A stretch of 8,049 nucleotides of DNA. It comes from Burkholderiaceae bacterium (GTDB taxonomy: Bacteria > Pseudomonadota > Gammaproteobacteria > Burkholderiales > Burkholderiaceae). The position numbers and the translations under genes were made by a program. The stretch is taken from positions 1-8,049 of the forward strand of contig CANBPJ010000080.1 in the NCBI GenBank assembly GCA_947371415.1, in the 5' to 3' direction. Of this stretch, positions 1 through 6,291 are shown one piece after another. The notes under the pieces were generated by a model. The model was given only the letters and a program-made list of their open reading frames with translations. It was not told where the DNA came from and ran no database searches. Numbering within the stretch: the stretch's first letter is position 1; every line of letters begins with the position of its first letter.

Positions 1-78
1 AGTTGGAGCCCAAGATTTTGTAGTAATTTCATTGGGTTGTAATCAACCTGTTTTCATTTTAGATTTTAAGGAATAAGT
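1..78 (+). promoter_or_regulatory. rpsP upstream leader with small hairpin and SD
   Basis: This is the non-coding start of the window. A short perfect inverted repeat, GGTTG (35-39) and CAACC (44-48) with a TAAT loop, is followed by a T-rich stretch (51-60). It may be a weak terminator of a gene to the left or a leader hairpin of the ribosomal operon. TGTAAT at 38-43 resembles a -10 box, but I see no good -35 at the right distance. The Shine-Dalgarno AAGGAA at 68-73 lies five bases before the rpsP ATG and is the only firm element here. Confidence 0.35.
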
Positions 79-324
79 ATGGTCGTCATTCGACTGGCAC
101 GCGGCGGTTCAAAGAAGCGCCCTTTTTATAGCATCGTGGCTACAGACAAACGTAACCGTCGCGACTCGAACTTCATCGAGCGTATTGGTTACTTCAATCC
201 ACAGGCAGCAGCGACAGAGCAAGCAATGCGTATTGCTCAAGATCGTTTGACCTATTGGACTGGTGTTGGCGCGCAGATCTCCCCAACTGTTGTTCGTTTG
301 ATCAAAAACAATCCTGCAGTCTAA
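79..324 (+). CDS. rpsP: 30S ribosomal protein S16
   Basis: This gene encodes small-subunit ribosomal protein S16, which binds 16S rRNA in the 5' and central domains and is needed for ordered 30S assembly. The 81-residue product has the usual length for the family. Its N-terminus carries the S16 signature (VIRLARGG at residues 3-10, then [12 protein letters not shown]), followed by a basic segment and an ERIGYFNP motif near residue 34, all hallmarks of S16. The ATG is chosen because it begins exactly at the conserved N-terminus and has a good SD (AAGGAA) five bases upstream. It is the first gene of the rpsP-rimM-trmD-rplS cluster, an order shared by most proteobacteria. The identification is essentially certain. 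Confidence 0.98.
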
Positions 325-335
325 AGACTTCAAAT

Positions 336-368
336 CCAAAGACTTTGTCATTGAGATGGGGTCTTTGG
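336..368 (+). promoter_or_regulatory. rpsP-rimM intercistronic hairpin
   Basis: A perfect 8-bp inverted repeat, CCAAAGAC (336-343) and GTCTTTGG (361-368), encloses a 17-base loop. The octamer AAAGACTT occurs at 323-330, across the rpsP stop codon, and again at 338-345, so the right arm GTCTTT could pair with either copy. No T-run follows, so this is not a standard intrinsic terminator. A role in mRNA processing, 3'-end protection of the rpsP message or attenuation before rimM is inferred only from its position. Confidence 0.4.
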
Positions 369-403
369 AAGCAGAATTGACTTGTGGTTTTATTTGGGGA
401 ATC

Positions 404-408
404 GAGGT
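404..408 (+). promoter_or_regulatory. SD that decides the rimM start
   Basis: GAGGT lies nine bases before the ATG at 418 and supports that codon as the rimM start. The alternative in-frame TTG at 382 would add twelve residues that do not resemble the RimM N-terminus and has no clear SD. Confidence 0.6.
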
Positions 409-417
409 AGCTTCAAT

Positions 418-981
418 ATGAATACACCTTCCCTAGATGATTTGATTGAGCTTGGCGCAGTCCAAGATGCTCAAGGCTTACAAGGTCAGATTAAGGTTCG
501 CCCTCATTCATCTGACCCTGTAGCCCTCCTATCTAGCAAAGAACTGTGGTTGTCACTCATTCCTCGTCGGAATGCTGGTGTTGCTCCGTCTCTTGAGCAG
601 GCTTCACTCAAGCTTTATAAGGTGAAGCAAGCAAAGATGCATAGCGGCACAGTTGTGATCGCCTTAGATGGCATTACTGATCGCGATCAGGCGGAAGCTT
701 TAAAAGGCGCACGCATTCTGGTTGGTCGAGATGTGTTTCCAAAGGCCGAGAGTGATAGCTATTACTGGGTTGACCTCATTGGCTGCAAAGCAATTAATCT
801 CCAAGGCGAAAGCCTAGGTGAAGTGATTGAGGTGAACGATAACGGTGCTCATGGAATCATCGCAATCGGTGACCTTGAAACCAAGGCAGTTAAGCAGCTA
901 GTTCCATTTGTTAAGGAAGTAGTGCAGAGCGTTGATTTGTCAAATAGACTTATTACGCTCGATTGGCAAGCTGACTGGTAG
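418..981 (+). CDS. rimM: Ribosome maturation factor RimM
   Basis: RimM assists late maturation of the 30S subunit head; in the family it binds free 30S particles through S19 and helps process the 3' domain of 16S rRNA. The 187-residue product has the two expected domains. The N-terminal RimM barrel contains ELGAVQDAQGLQGQIKV (residues 11-27), and GARILVGRDVFP (97-108) closes this domain. The C-terminal PRC-barrel starts at YYWVDLIG (115-122) and ends with LVPFVKEVV (161-169) and a short acidic and tryptophan-rich tail. I chose ATG 418 over TTG 382 because of the SD at 404-408 and the match to the family N-terminus. A 93-base gap with a hairpin separates it from rpsP, which fits the lower expression of rimM known for this operon in E. 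coli. Residues 50-62 look like a small insertion in the first domain. Confidence 0.94.
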   Translation: MNTPSLDDLIELGAVQDAQGLQGQIKVRPHSSDPVALLSSKELWLSLIPRRNAGVAPSLEQASLKLYKVKQAKMHSGTVVIALDGITDRDQAEALKGARILVGRDVFPKAESDSYYWVDLIGCKAINLQGESLGEVIEVNDNGAHGIIAIGDLETKAVKQLVPFVKEVVQSVDLSNRLITLDWQADW

Positions 982-984
982 TCC

Positions 985-1035
985 ATGCGACAAGCACAAC
1001 AGCCATTGAATCTCCATTTCGAATATGCGCTTTGA
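985..1035 (+). other. Possible 16-codon ORF overlapping the trmD start
   Basis: An ATG at 985, three bases after the rimM stop, opens a 16-codon reading frame that ends at TGA 1033-1035. It therefore overlaps the first eleven bases of trmD in another frame. Its own ribosome site is weak (GGTAG about five bases upstream, within the rimM stop). The encoded peptide begins MRQAQQPLNLHF and matches nothing I know. It could be chance, or a coupling device that carries ribosomes from rimM to the SD-less trmD start. Confidence 0.2.
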
Positions 1036-1771
1036 TGTAGTCACCTTATTTCCTGAAATGTTCTCTGCATTAACGCAGTGGGGCATTACCGGGCGTGCCT
1101 GTGAGCAGGGTCTTGCCAGTGTGAATCTCTGGAATCCCCGCGACTTTTGTGTTGATACCCGTAAGACTGTAGATGATCGCGCTTACGGTGGCGGTCCAGG
1201 CATGGTCATGATGGCAAAACCGTTGGAGGATACGATCTCCGCTGTTAGGGCTGCACATCAAGTCCAGAATGTGAATACCGGTCCTATTTGTCTGCTGGCC
1301 CCTCAGGGAGAGGTCTTTTCTCAGAAGATCGCATCAGATGTCCTCCATTACGGTAATTTAACCTTTATTTGTGGTCGATATGAAGCGGTAGACCAGCGCT
1401 TTATCGACCGAAACGTGGATTTACAGCTTTCTATGGGCGATTTTGTGGTTTCTGGCGGGGAGTTGCCTGCTATGACCATGATGGATGCAGTCATTCGCCT
1501 TATTCCTGGCGCACTTGGGGATGGTGAATCTGCGGTCCAGGATAGCTTTATTAATGGTCTTTTGGACTATCCGCACTACACCCGCCCAGAAATATATGAA
1601 AATTTATCTGTTCCGGACGTGCTTTTAGGCGGACATCACGCTAAAATAGCGGATTGGCGTCGGCAAAAGTCTTTAGAGCTGACGTTAAAGCTTAGGCCTG
1701 ATTTAATTAAATCGGCTCGAGCAAATGGGTTGCTAAGTAAAGAAGATGAGCAGTTTCTTCGAGGTCTGTAA
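1025..1771 (+). CDS. trmD: tRNA (guanine-N1)-methyltransferase TrmD
   Basis: TrmD methylates N1 of guanine 37, next to the anticodon, in tRNAs reading CNN-type codons; it uses S-adenosylmethionine and prevents +1 frameshifting. The 248-residue protein has the normal length. The SPOUT domain with its trefoil knot shows YGGGPGMVM (54-62), GRYEAVDQR (117-125) and SMGDFVVSGGELP (136-148). R158 and D173 (in the QDSF segment) correspond to E. coli R154 and D169, the catalytic pair. LLDYPHYTRPE and the GGHHAKIADWRRQKSL region link to the C-terminal tRNA-binding domain. The start is fixed by the conserved MRFDVVTLFPEMF and by an in-frame TGA at 1007-1009, leaving no upstream start. No Shine-Dalgarno is visible before it, which may keep synthesis low or require coupling to upstream translation. 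It lies 43 bases after rimM. Confidence 0.97.
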   Translation: MRFDVVTLFPEMFSALTQWGITGRACEQGLASVNLWNPRDFCVDTRKTVDDRAYGGGPGMVMMAKPLEDTISAVRAAHQVQNVNTGPICLLAPQGEVFSQKIASDVLHYGNLTFICGRYEAVDQRFIDRNVDLQLSMGDFVVSGGELPAMTMMDAVIRLIPGALGDGESAVQDSFINGLLDYPHYTRPEIYENLSVPDVLLGGHHAKIADWRRQKSLELTLKLRPDLIKSARANGLLSKEDEQFLRGL

Positions 1772-1897
1772 GTCATTACAGTTTTGAATTTACGGTTTGT
1801 GTTTTGATTTAGTGAAATGGTTTTAACTGCATCCTCTGTCTGGTCCGTTGATGAAAGTCTCGGGATTAAACGCTGACAAGATGTTTAAGGATTAATA
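1772..1897 (+). other. trmD-rplS intercistronic leader
   Basis: This 126-base gap precedes the highly expressed L19 gene. It holds two copies of GTTTTGA (1781-1787 and 1801-1807), several short complementary segments but no strong hairpin, and a good SD (AAGGA, 1887-1891) six bases before the rplS ATG. I see no convincing sigma70 promoter. The gap is long for an operon, so an RNA leader or processing region that lets rplS outpace trmD is possible but unproven. Confidence 0.4.
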
Positions 1898-2296
1898 ATG
1901 AATTTGATCGAAAAAATTGAGCAAGAAGAAATTGCTCGCCTAATGGCCAACAAAACTCTTCCAAGTTTTGCTCCTGGTGATACAGTGATTGTTGGTGTAA
2001 ATGTAGTTGAAGGTACACGTAAGCGTACCCAGGCCTTTGAAGGCGTTGTGATTGCTAAACGCAATCGCGGACTCAACTCCAGCTTTATCGTTCGCAAGAT
2101 TTCATCTGGCGAAGGTGTAGAGCGTACATTCCAAACTTACTCACCATTGATCGCTAGCATTGAAGTGAAACGTCGCGGTGATGTACGTCGCGCGAAGTTG
2201 TACTACTTGCGTGATCGTTCAGGTAAGTCTGCACGTATTAAAGAGAAGCTTCCTGCCCGTAAAGTTAAAGCAGTTGCTGAGACAGTAGCGGAATAA
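1898..2296 (+). CDS. rplS: 50S ribosomal protein L19
   Basis: L19 is a large-subunit ribosomal protein located at the 30S-50S interface, contributing to an intersubunit bridge. The 132-residue product begins MNLIEKIEQEE and carries the FAPGDTVIV segment (24-32), EGTRKRTQAFEGVVIA (38-53) and the family signature KRRGDVRRAKLYYLRDR (91-107), followed by GKSARIKEK. The C-terminal tail (about 118-132, rich in K, A and V) is somewhat longer than in E. coli L19 (115 residues), a tail extension common in betaproteobacteria. The ATG has a good SD (AAGGA) at six-base spacing. It is the last gene of the operon, and a strong terminator begins 15 bases after its stop. Confidence 0.98.
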   Translation: MNLIEKIEQEEIARLMANKTLPSFAPGDTVIVGVNVVEGTRKRTQAFEGVVIAKRNRGLNSSFIVRKISSGEGVERTFQTYSPLIASIEVKRRGDVRRAKLYYLRDRSGKSARIKEKLPARKVKAVAETVAE

Positions 2297-2311
2297 GGTT
2301 TGCTTTAATGC

Positions 2312-2341
2312 AAAAAAAGGCGGCCTAGGCTGCCTTTTTTA
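2312..2341 (+). terminator. Intrinsic terminator of the rpsP-rplS operon
   Basis: The arms AAAAAAGGCGGCC (2313-2325) and GGCTGCCTTTTTT (2328-2340) pair with a single G-U wobble, giving about 12 bp with a CUAG tetraloop. The GC-rich core is followed directly by six Ts, the textbook form of a Rho-independent terminator. The A-tract on the left would let it act in both directions, although no minus-strand gene ends here. Confidence 0.93.
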
Positions 2342-2347
2342 TTGCCC

Positions 2348-2353
2348 TAAAAT
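2348..2353 (+). promoter_or_regulatory. Candidate -10 box of the NUDIX gene (leaderless)
   Basis: TAAAAT (five of six bases of TATAAT) ends six bases before the ATG at 2360, so transcription would start on or next to the A of the start codon. No Shine-Dalgarno is present between the terminator and the ATG, which agrees with a leaderless mRNA. No recognisable -35 exists, because its expected place falls inside the terminator hairpin; this weakens the call. Confidence 0.4.
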
Positions 2354-2359
2354 AACCCT

Positions 2360-3097
2360 ATGACTCAGAAATCAAATCCCCAAGATCAGGCATTGAACGT
2401 TGCAGTACCTGCGGGTTTTGATGCGCAAGCAATACCGATTCATGAGGTGTGTGCTGGGCAACCAAAAGTAGCTGATCATGCTTTGGCCCCATTAAACTTG
2501 CGGCACCGTTTTCAAAGTCCACCTGTTTGGCAACCAGAGATAACGGATGAGAATCGACATGTGATTGCTGCGAATATTATTTCCAAACGCCAGGCTGCCG
2601 GCAAGGTGACTCGAGCTGCCGTGTTAATCCCTTTGCTACTCAAGAGTGATGGCCTATCAGTATTGCTAACCCAAAGAACTGATCATTTACATGATCATGC
2701 TGGTCAAATTAGCTTTCCGGGTGGGCGGATGGATCCAGGAGATTCCGATCCGAATGACACCGCCTTGCGAGAAAGCGAGGAAGAAATTGGTTTGGGTCGA
2801 CAGGGTGTTGAGATTATTGGTCATTTACCTCAGTATTTAACGGTTTCGGGCTATAGTGTTACGCCAGTTGTGGGATTGGTAAAACCTCAGGCAGAATATG
2901 TCTTAGATGCCTTTGAGGTAGCGGATATTTTTGAAGTGCCTTTACATTTTTTAATGGACCCTGCAAATCATCAGGTGCGGGTTTGGGAGAGTGATCAGGG
3001 TAGTCGTCGGTTTTATTCAATGCCCTATGAAAATCGTTTTATCTGGGGTGCTACCGCTGGAATGTTGCGTAACCTTTATCATTTATTAAAAGTATGA
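2360..3097 (+). CDS. NUDIX hydrolase, CoA pyrophosphatase type
   Basis: This NUDIX enzyme probably cleaves coenzyme A or acyl-CoA into phosphopantetheine (or its acyl form) and 3',5'-ADP, with divalent metal in the cytoplasm. The call rests on the CoA-specific motif from LLT (102-104) through R106, H113 and G115 to FPGG (119-122), directly upstream of the NUDIX box. The box runs from G122 to L145 with R137, E138, E141 and E142 as helix and metal residues; the first acidic position is D128 and there is one extra residue before RE, as in NudL/NUDT7-like enzymes. The protein (245 residues) carries about 80 residues before the fold that E. coli NudL lacks. No SD precedes the ATG; the first real alternative would be TTG at codon 12. 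It overlaps the next gene by four bases (ATGA), so the two are translationally coupled. Exact substrate is inferred. Confidence 0.88.
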   Translation: MTQKSNPQDQALNVAVPAGFDAQAIPIHEVCAGQPKVADHALAPLNLRHRFQSPPVWQPEITDENRHVIAANIISKRQAAGKVTRAAVLIPLLLKSDGLSVLLTQRTDHLHDHAGQISFPGGRMDPGDSDPNDTALRESEEEIGLGRQGVEIIGHLPQYLTVSGYSVTPVVGLVKPQAEYVLDAFEVADIFEVPLHFLMDPANHQVRVWESDQGSRRFYSMPYENRFIWGATAGMLRNLYHLLKV

Positions 3098-4053
3098 CTT
3101 TCTTTTCTATTCTCTTCGCCCTCATTGCTGAGCAATATCGCCCAGTAACTTCCAGTCATTGGATTGCGCGTATTAGCACTCGCTGGTTAGATTGGGTGGC
3201 TGGTGAGTTTGGTGGAAAAACGGAGCAAGGTGCAAGTCCAGTTGGCGCGCGCATGGCTTGTTTAGTTGCTTTCATCCTACCTACATTCTTGGTGTTTGCT
3301 TTATACGTTGTCTTCATGGTGACCTATCCGATTCTTGGATTTTTGTGGAACGTATTAATCGCCTATCTATTTTTTGGCTTTCGCCAATTTAGCCATTCAT
3401 TTACGGTAGTGCATGAAGCAATTGCAAATCATGACTTGCCAGCAGCACGCTTCGCGCTAGCCGAATGGTATGGTCCGGAATTAGACGCCTCCAATCTCAC
3501 TGAGACTGAAGTGATCTCTTTGGCCTTGGAGCGCGCGATCATCGGCTCACATCACCATGTATTTGGAGTATTGTTCTGGTTCTTAATGCCAATGGGACCT
3601 GCAGGCGTTGTGTTATATCGCTTGGCTGATACTGCTGCTCAGCGCTGGTCAGAAAAGGGTGACTTCAATTTGAGTGAAGCGGCGCGCCATTTCTTCTACG
3701 TATTAGATTGGATTCCAGCTCGCATCACTGCAATGGGGTTTGCCATTGTTGGCAACTTTGAAGGTGCGGTCTATGCATGGCGTTACCTCACTGGTAAATG
3801 GTCCGACTCTTTATCGGCAGTGATCTTGGCATCGGGAAGTGGTGCCTTAGGGGTGCGCTTGGGCGAGCCCATGAGTGAGCCTGATAGTGATGAAGCCTTG
3901 CGTATGGCTGAAGCGGGTGAGCCAGTTATTTATGAAGTTGGTCTTGAGCCTAATGAGCGCACGATGCGCTCTGCTGTTGGCTTGGTATGGCGCTTGGTTA
4001 TCGCTTGGATGGCTTTATTGCTAATGCTGACCATCGCTCTTTGGCTTGGCTAA
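3094..4053 (+). CDS. CobD/CbiB-AmpE superfamily membrane protein
   Basis: This is a polytopic inner-membrane protein of the CobD/CbiB-AmpE superfamily. Likely membrane segments lie at about residues 54-78, 80-96, 153-178 and 294-317. Family landmarks are the ALERAIIGSHHHVFGVLFW stretch (144-162), where CbiB has its conserved GVIAPLFW-like block, and LDWIPAR (204-210), shared by CbiB and AmpE (LDWVPVR in E. coli AmpE). The VGNFEGAVYAW segment after it also reads more like AmpE than CbiB. CbiB makes adenosylcobinamide from cobyric acid; AmpE is linked to AmpD/beta-lactamase signalling. No cobalamin or ampD gene is in the window, so neither role should be assumed. The start overlaps the NUDIX stop (ATGA) and lacks an SD, implying coupled translation. 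Its last 56 bases overlap the 3' end of rsgA on the other strand. Confidence 0.8.
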   Translation: MTFFSILFALIAEQYRPVTSSHWIARISTRWLDWVAGEFGGKTEQGASPVGARMACLVAFILPTFLVFALYVVFMVTYPILGFLWNVLIAYLFFGFRQFSHSFTVVHEAIANHDLPAARFALAEWYGPELDASNLTETEVISLALERAIIGSHHHVFGVLFWFLMPMGPAGVVLYRLADTAAQRWSEKGDFNLSEAARHFFYVLDWIPARITAMGFAIVGNFEGAVYAWRYLTGKWSDSLSAVILASGSGALGVRLGEPMSEPDSDEALRMAEAGEPVIYEVGLEPNERTMRSAVGLVWRLVIAWMALLLMLTIALWLG

Positions 4054-5011
4054 TCCCCTGAATCTGCGTATCGGCTGTCTTTGAGTCGGAACGTAATTGC
4101 CTAAATAGCGCTAGTCTTTCTGGCGCTATTTCATTTTTGTCTACCGCTTCGCGTATTGCGCAGTCCGGCTCGGACTGGTGTGCGCAATTATGGAAGCGGC
4201 ACTTGCCTAGCAAGTCATGAAACTCCCGAAATGCATGCTCCAGTTCACTAACTGACATGTGGGCTAAGCCAAATTCTTGAAAACCCGGCGAGTCAATTAA
4301 GGCGCCTAATTTGCCATTAGCATCACGCCCCCAGGCCTCAGGTAACTCAAAGTAGCGACAAGCAGTCGTGGTGTGTTTGCCGGTATCTAGACGTACCGAA
4401 TACTCTTGAGTGATGGCTGCTGCATTGGGGACCCAGGCGTTGAGCAGGCTGGATTTCCCCATGCCCGATTGCCCCACAAATACAGATACCTTGCCGCAAA
4501 TAGCGGGACGTAGCGCCTCTATAGAGGCTTCATCAAACTTGGCAGATACCTCGGTAACGGGGTATCCCATGCGGGCATAGGGCGCAATGATTTTGCGGGC
4601 ATGCTCCAAGTTATCTTTGAGGTCACATTTGTTGAGCAGAATATGCAGGCCAATCTGATTGGTCTCAGCCGCAACCACTGCTCTACCTAAAAGGTCCGGT
4701 GAGAAAGCGGGTTGCGTAGCCAGCACGACTAATATTTGATCGACATTCGAGGCAATCAATTTGCTTTTGAAGGCATCAGATCTGTAGAGTAAATTCTCTC
4801 TCGGCTCGATGCGAATAATGCGTGCTTGATCGACTGAGGTCATTTCTAATAGCATGCGATCACCAACTGCACCAATGTGCTGCTTTGCTGGCGTACTGAC
4901 TTGAATTAATTCGCCAGCAGGGGATTCATTTCCACGCTCATCTTGAACCAAGCGCTGCGCTAGGTAATGTCTTCCATAGGAGGCAGTGAGTAGCGCATGA
5001 AATTGCTCCAT
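3998..5011 (-). CDS. rsgA: Ribosome small subunit-dependent GTPase RsgA
   Basis: RsgA is a circularly permuted GTPase that checks the decoding centre of nearly mature 30S subunits and releases assembly factors on GTP hydrolysis. The 337-residue product shows an N-terminal OB-fold (about 1-75), then the permuted G motifs in the order G4 NKCD (127-130), G5 SAK (156-158), G1 P-loop GQSGMGKSS (180-188), G2 threonines in HTTT (213-216) and G3 DSPGF (240-244). The C-terminal zinc site is C271, C276, H278 and C284 (C-x4-C-x-H-x5-C). The ATG lies nine bases after the M48 stop, with AAGGAT (5028-5023) overlapping that stop as SD at an eleven-base spacing. It is therefore co-transcribed with the peptidase. 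The stop sits inside the convergent CobD-like gene, and codons 294-303 coincide with a plus-strand terminator hairpin. Confidence 0.96.
   Translation of the reverse strand: MEQFHALLTASYGRHYLAQRLVQDERGNESPAGELIQVSTPAKQHIGAVGDRMLLEMTSVDQARIIRIEPRENLLYRSDAFKSKLIASNVDQILVVLATQPAFSPDLLGRAVVAAETNQIGLHILLNKCDLKDNLEHARKIIAPYARMGYPVTEVSAKFDEASIEALRPAICGKVSVFVGQSGMGKSSLLNAWVPNAAAITQEYSVRLDTGKHTTTACRYFELPEAWGRDANGKLGALIDSPGFQEFGLAHMSVSELEHAFREFHDLLGKCRFHNCAHQSEPDCAIREAVDKNEIAPERLALFRQLRSDSKTADTQIQGISQAKERWSALAIKPSKR
4103..4138 (+). terminator. Intrinsic terminator of the NUDIX-CobD unit, inside rsgA
   Basis: The arms AAATAGCGCTAG (4103-4114) and CTGGCGCTATTT (4120-4131) pair over 12 bp with one G-U wobble and a TCTTT loop, followed by CA and five Ts (4134-4138). 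On the plus strand this is a good Rho-independent terminator, 49 bases after the CobD-like stop. It lies wholly in the rsgA coding region (codons 294-303). On the minus strand the hairpin is followed by AGGCAAT rather than a T-run, so rsgA transcription should pass. Confidence 0.72.
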
Positions 5012-5020
5012 CGACTTGAA

Positions 5021-6286
5021 TTATCCTTGGGGCTCTGAGTTAAAGCGTTTGAGATTAGCGATGCGCAATGGTGCTGGTGGATGCGAACTATAAAAGGCGG
5101 TATAGATCGGATCGGGCGTCAAAGTGGATGCATTGTCTTGATAGAGTTTGACCAGGGCAGAGATTAAATCAGTTGCAGACGATTTATCTGCAGCAAATCC
5201 ATCTGCTTCGTATTCATGTTTGCGTGATGCCAAGCTGGACAACGGGGTAAGGAAGAAGCTAAACACTGGCGATACCAGCATGAAGAGGGCTAAGGCGAGA
5301 CCACCGTTGTAGCCATTGGGGTTGGGCATGACACCAAGATCACTGTAGAACCAGGGCTGCGTGCTGATCCAGCCTAAGAGTGCAAGTGTTGCGAAGCTCA
5401 GGGCAAAGGAAACCAATAAGCGCTTACGGATATGGTTGCACTTGTAGTGACCAAGCTCATGCGCAAGCACCGCCTCTACTTCGCCGGGGTTGAGTTTTTC
5501 GATCAAGGTGTCAAAAAAGACAATGCGTTTTGCCTTACCCATGCCGGCAAAAAATGCGTTACCGTGCGCACTACGTTTACTGCCATCCATGACAAAAAGA
5601 CCTTGGCTTGCAAAATTACAGCGATTCAATAAGGCTTCGATTTGTGTTTTGAGTGGACCTTCTTCTAGAGCTTGAAACTTATTAAAGATCGGGGCAATAA
5701 ACGTTGGGAATATCCATTGCATTAAAAGGCTGAAGGCAGTGAGAACTCCCCACGCCCAGAGCCACCAAAAATCGCCTGCTTGAGCCATGAGGCTGAGAAT
5801 GACCCAGAGGAGCGGAACGCCAATGGCGCCACCAATACCTAAGCCCTTGAACATGTCGCTAAAGAAGAGTTTTGCATTCATGCGGTTAAAGCCAAAACGC
5901 TCTTCAAGATAAAACTGTTTGTACCAAGAGAAGGGCAGGTCGATGATTCCGGAGATCAAGACAATGGAAATGAGCAGGGCGATTTGCTGCGCAATACCTT
6001 CGCCCAATAATTGCAAGAGACTCATATTGAGAATCTGCAAACCACCCAGGAGGGTGAAGGTGATCAAAATAATGGCGCTGACACCATTCTCTAAAACACC
6101 TAAGCGGAGTTTAGCGATTGTGTAGTTTGCAGCCTTTTGATGTTCTGCCAAGGAGATCTGGGGGGCAAATTCTGCAGGTACCACATCGCGGTTCATAGCG
6201 ACGTGACGGATTTGGCGTTGGGATAACCAGTGGCGTAGGCCAAAGCTGGCAATGAAGGCAATTAGGAAAACAATAGTAAATGTCAT
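5021..6286 (-). CDS. M48 family (Ste24-type) membrane metallopeptidase
   Basis: This is an integral-membrane zinc peptidase of family M48, related to the CAAX protease Ste24. The 421-residue protein has a membrane segment at the extreme N-terminus (about 3-17) and others near 69-88, 100-118, 147-169, 173-198, 288-307 and 327-350. The zinc motif is HELGH (276-280; H276, E277, H280), with the third ligand E358 in EYEAD (358-362), as in Ste24 proteins. The family motif DGSKRSAHGNAFFAG lies at 234-248. Bacteria with such proteins lack prenylated CAAX substrates, so a role in membrane-protein quality control is likely but inferred. The ATG at 6286 is preferred because the next Met (31) would remove the first membrane segment. 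No usable SD precedes it; a TATAAT box ends five bases upstream. It leads a two-gene unit with rsgA. Confidence 0.93.
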   Translation of the reverse strand: MTFTIVFLIAFIASFGLRHWLSQRQIRHVAMNRDVVPAEFAPQISLAEHQKAANYTIAKLRLGVLENGVSAIILITFTLLGGLQILNMSLLQLLGEGIAQQIALLISIVLISGIIDLPFSWYKQFYLEERFGFNRMNAKLFFSDMFKGLGIGGAIGVPLLWVILSLMAQAGDFWWLWAWGVLTAFSLLMQWIFPTFIAPIFNKFQALEEGPLKTQIEALLNRCNFASQGLFVMDGSKRSAHGNAFFAGMGKAKRIVFFDTLIEKLNPGEVEAVLAHELGHYKCNHIRKRLLVSFALSFATLALLGWISTQPWFYSDLGVMPNPNGYNGGLALALFMLVSPVFSFFLTPLSSLASRKHEYEADGFAADKSSATDLISALVKLYQDNASTLTPDPIYTAFYSSHPPAPLRIANLKRFNSEPQG

Positions 6287-6291
6287 GCCCT

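Noticed and set aside
37..65. TTGTAA and TAGATT as an rpsP promoter with 17-base spacing
   Set aside because: The implied start near 72 would cut through the rpsP Shine-Dalgarno at 68-73.
382..417. Upstream TTG start for rimM
   Set aside because: The twelve added residues do not resemble RimM and the TTG lacks a clear SD, while ATG 418 has GAGGT at nine bases and begins at the expected N-terminus.
1796..1827. Internal promoter before rplS (TTGTGT with TTTTAA)
   Set aside because: Both boxes match poorly; the gap length alone is not evidence of a promoter.
3955..3971. Perfect 7-bp hairpin (GAGCGCA, CGA loop, TGCGCTC) inside the CobD-like gene, 26 bases beyond the rsgA stop, as an rsgA terminator
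   Set aside because: No T-run follows on the minus strand, and the repeat lies in coding sequence where such short palindromes can arise by chance.
3094..4053. Naming the membrane protein as a cobalamin biosynthesis enzyme
   Set aside because: The family match is to a superfamily that includes AmpE, and no other cobalamin gene is in the window.
5432..5675. Plus-strand open frames within the M48 gene
   Set aside because: They are antisense to the conserved zinc-site region, have no SD and match no family; they are by-products of the real gene's codon use.
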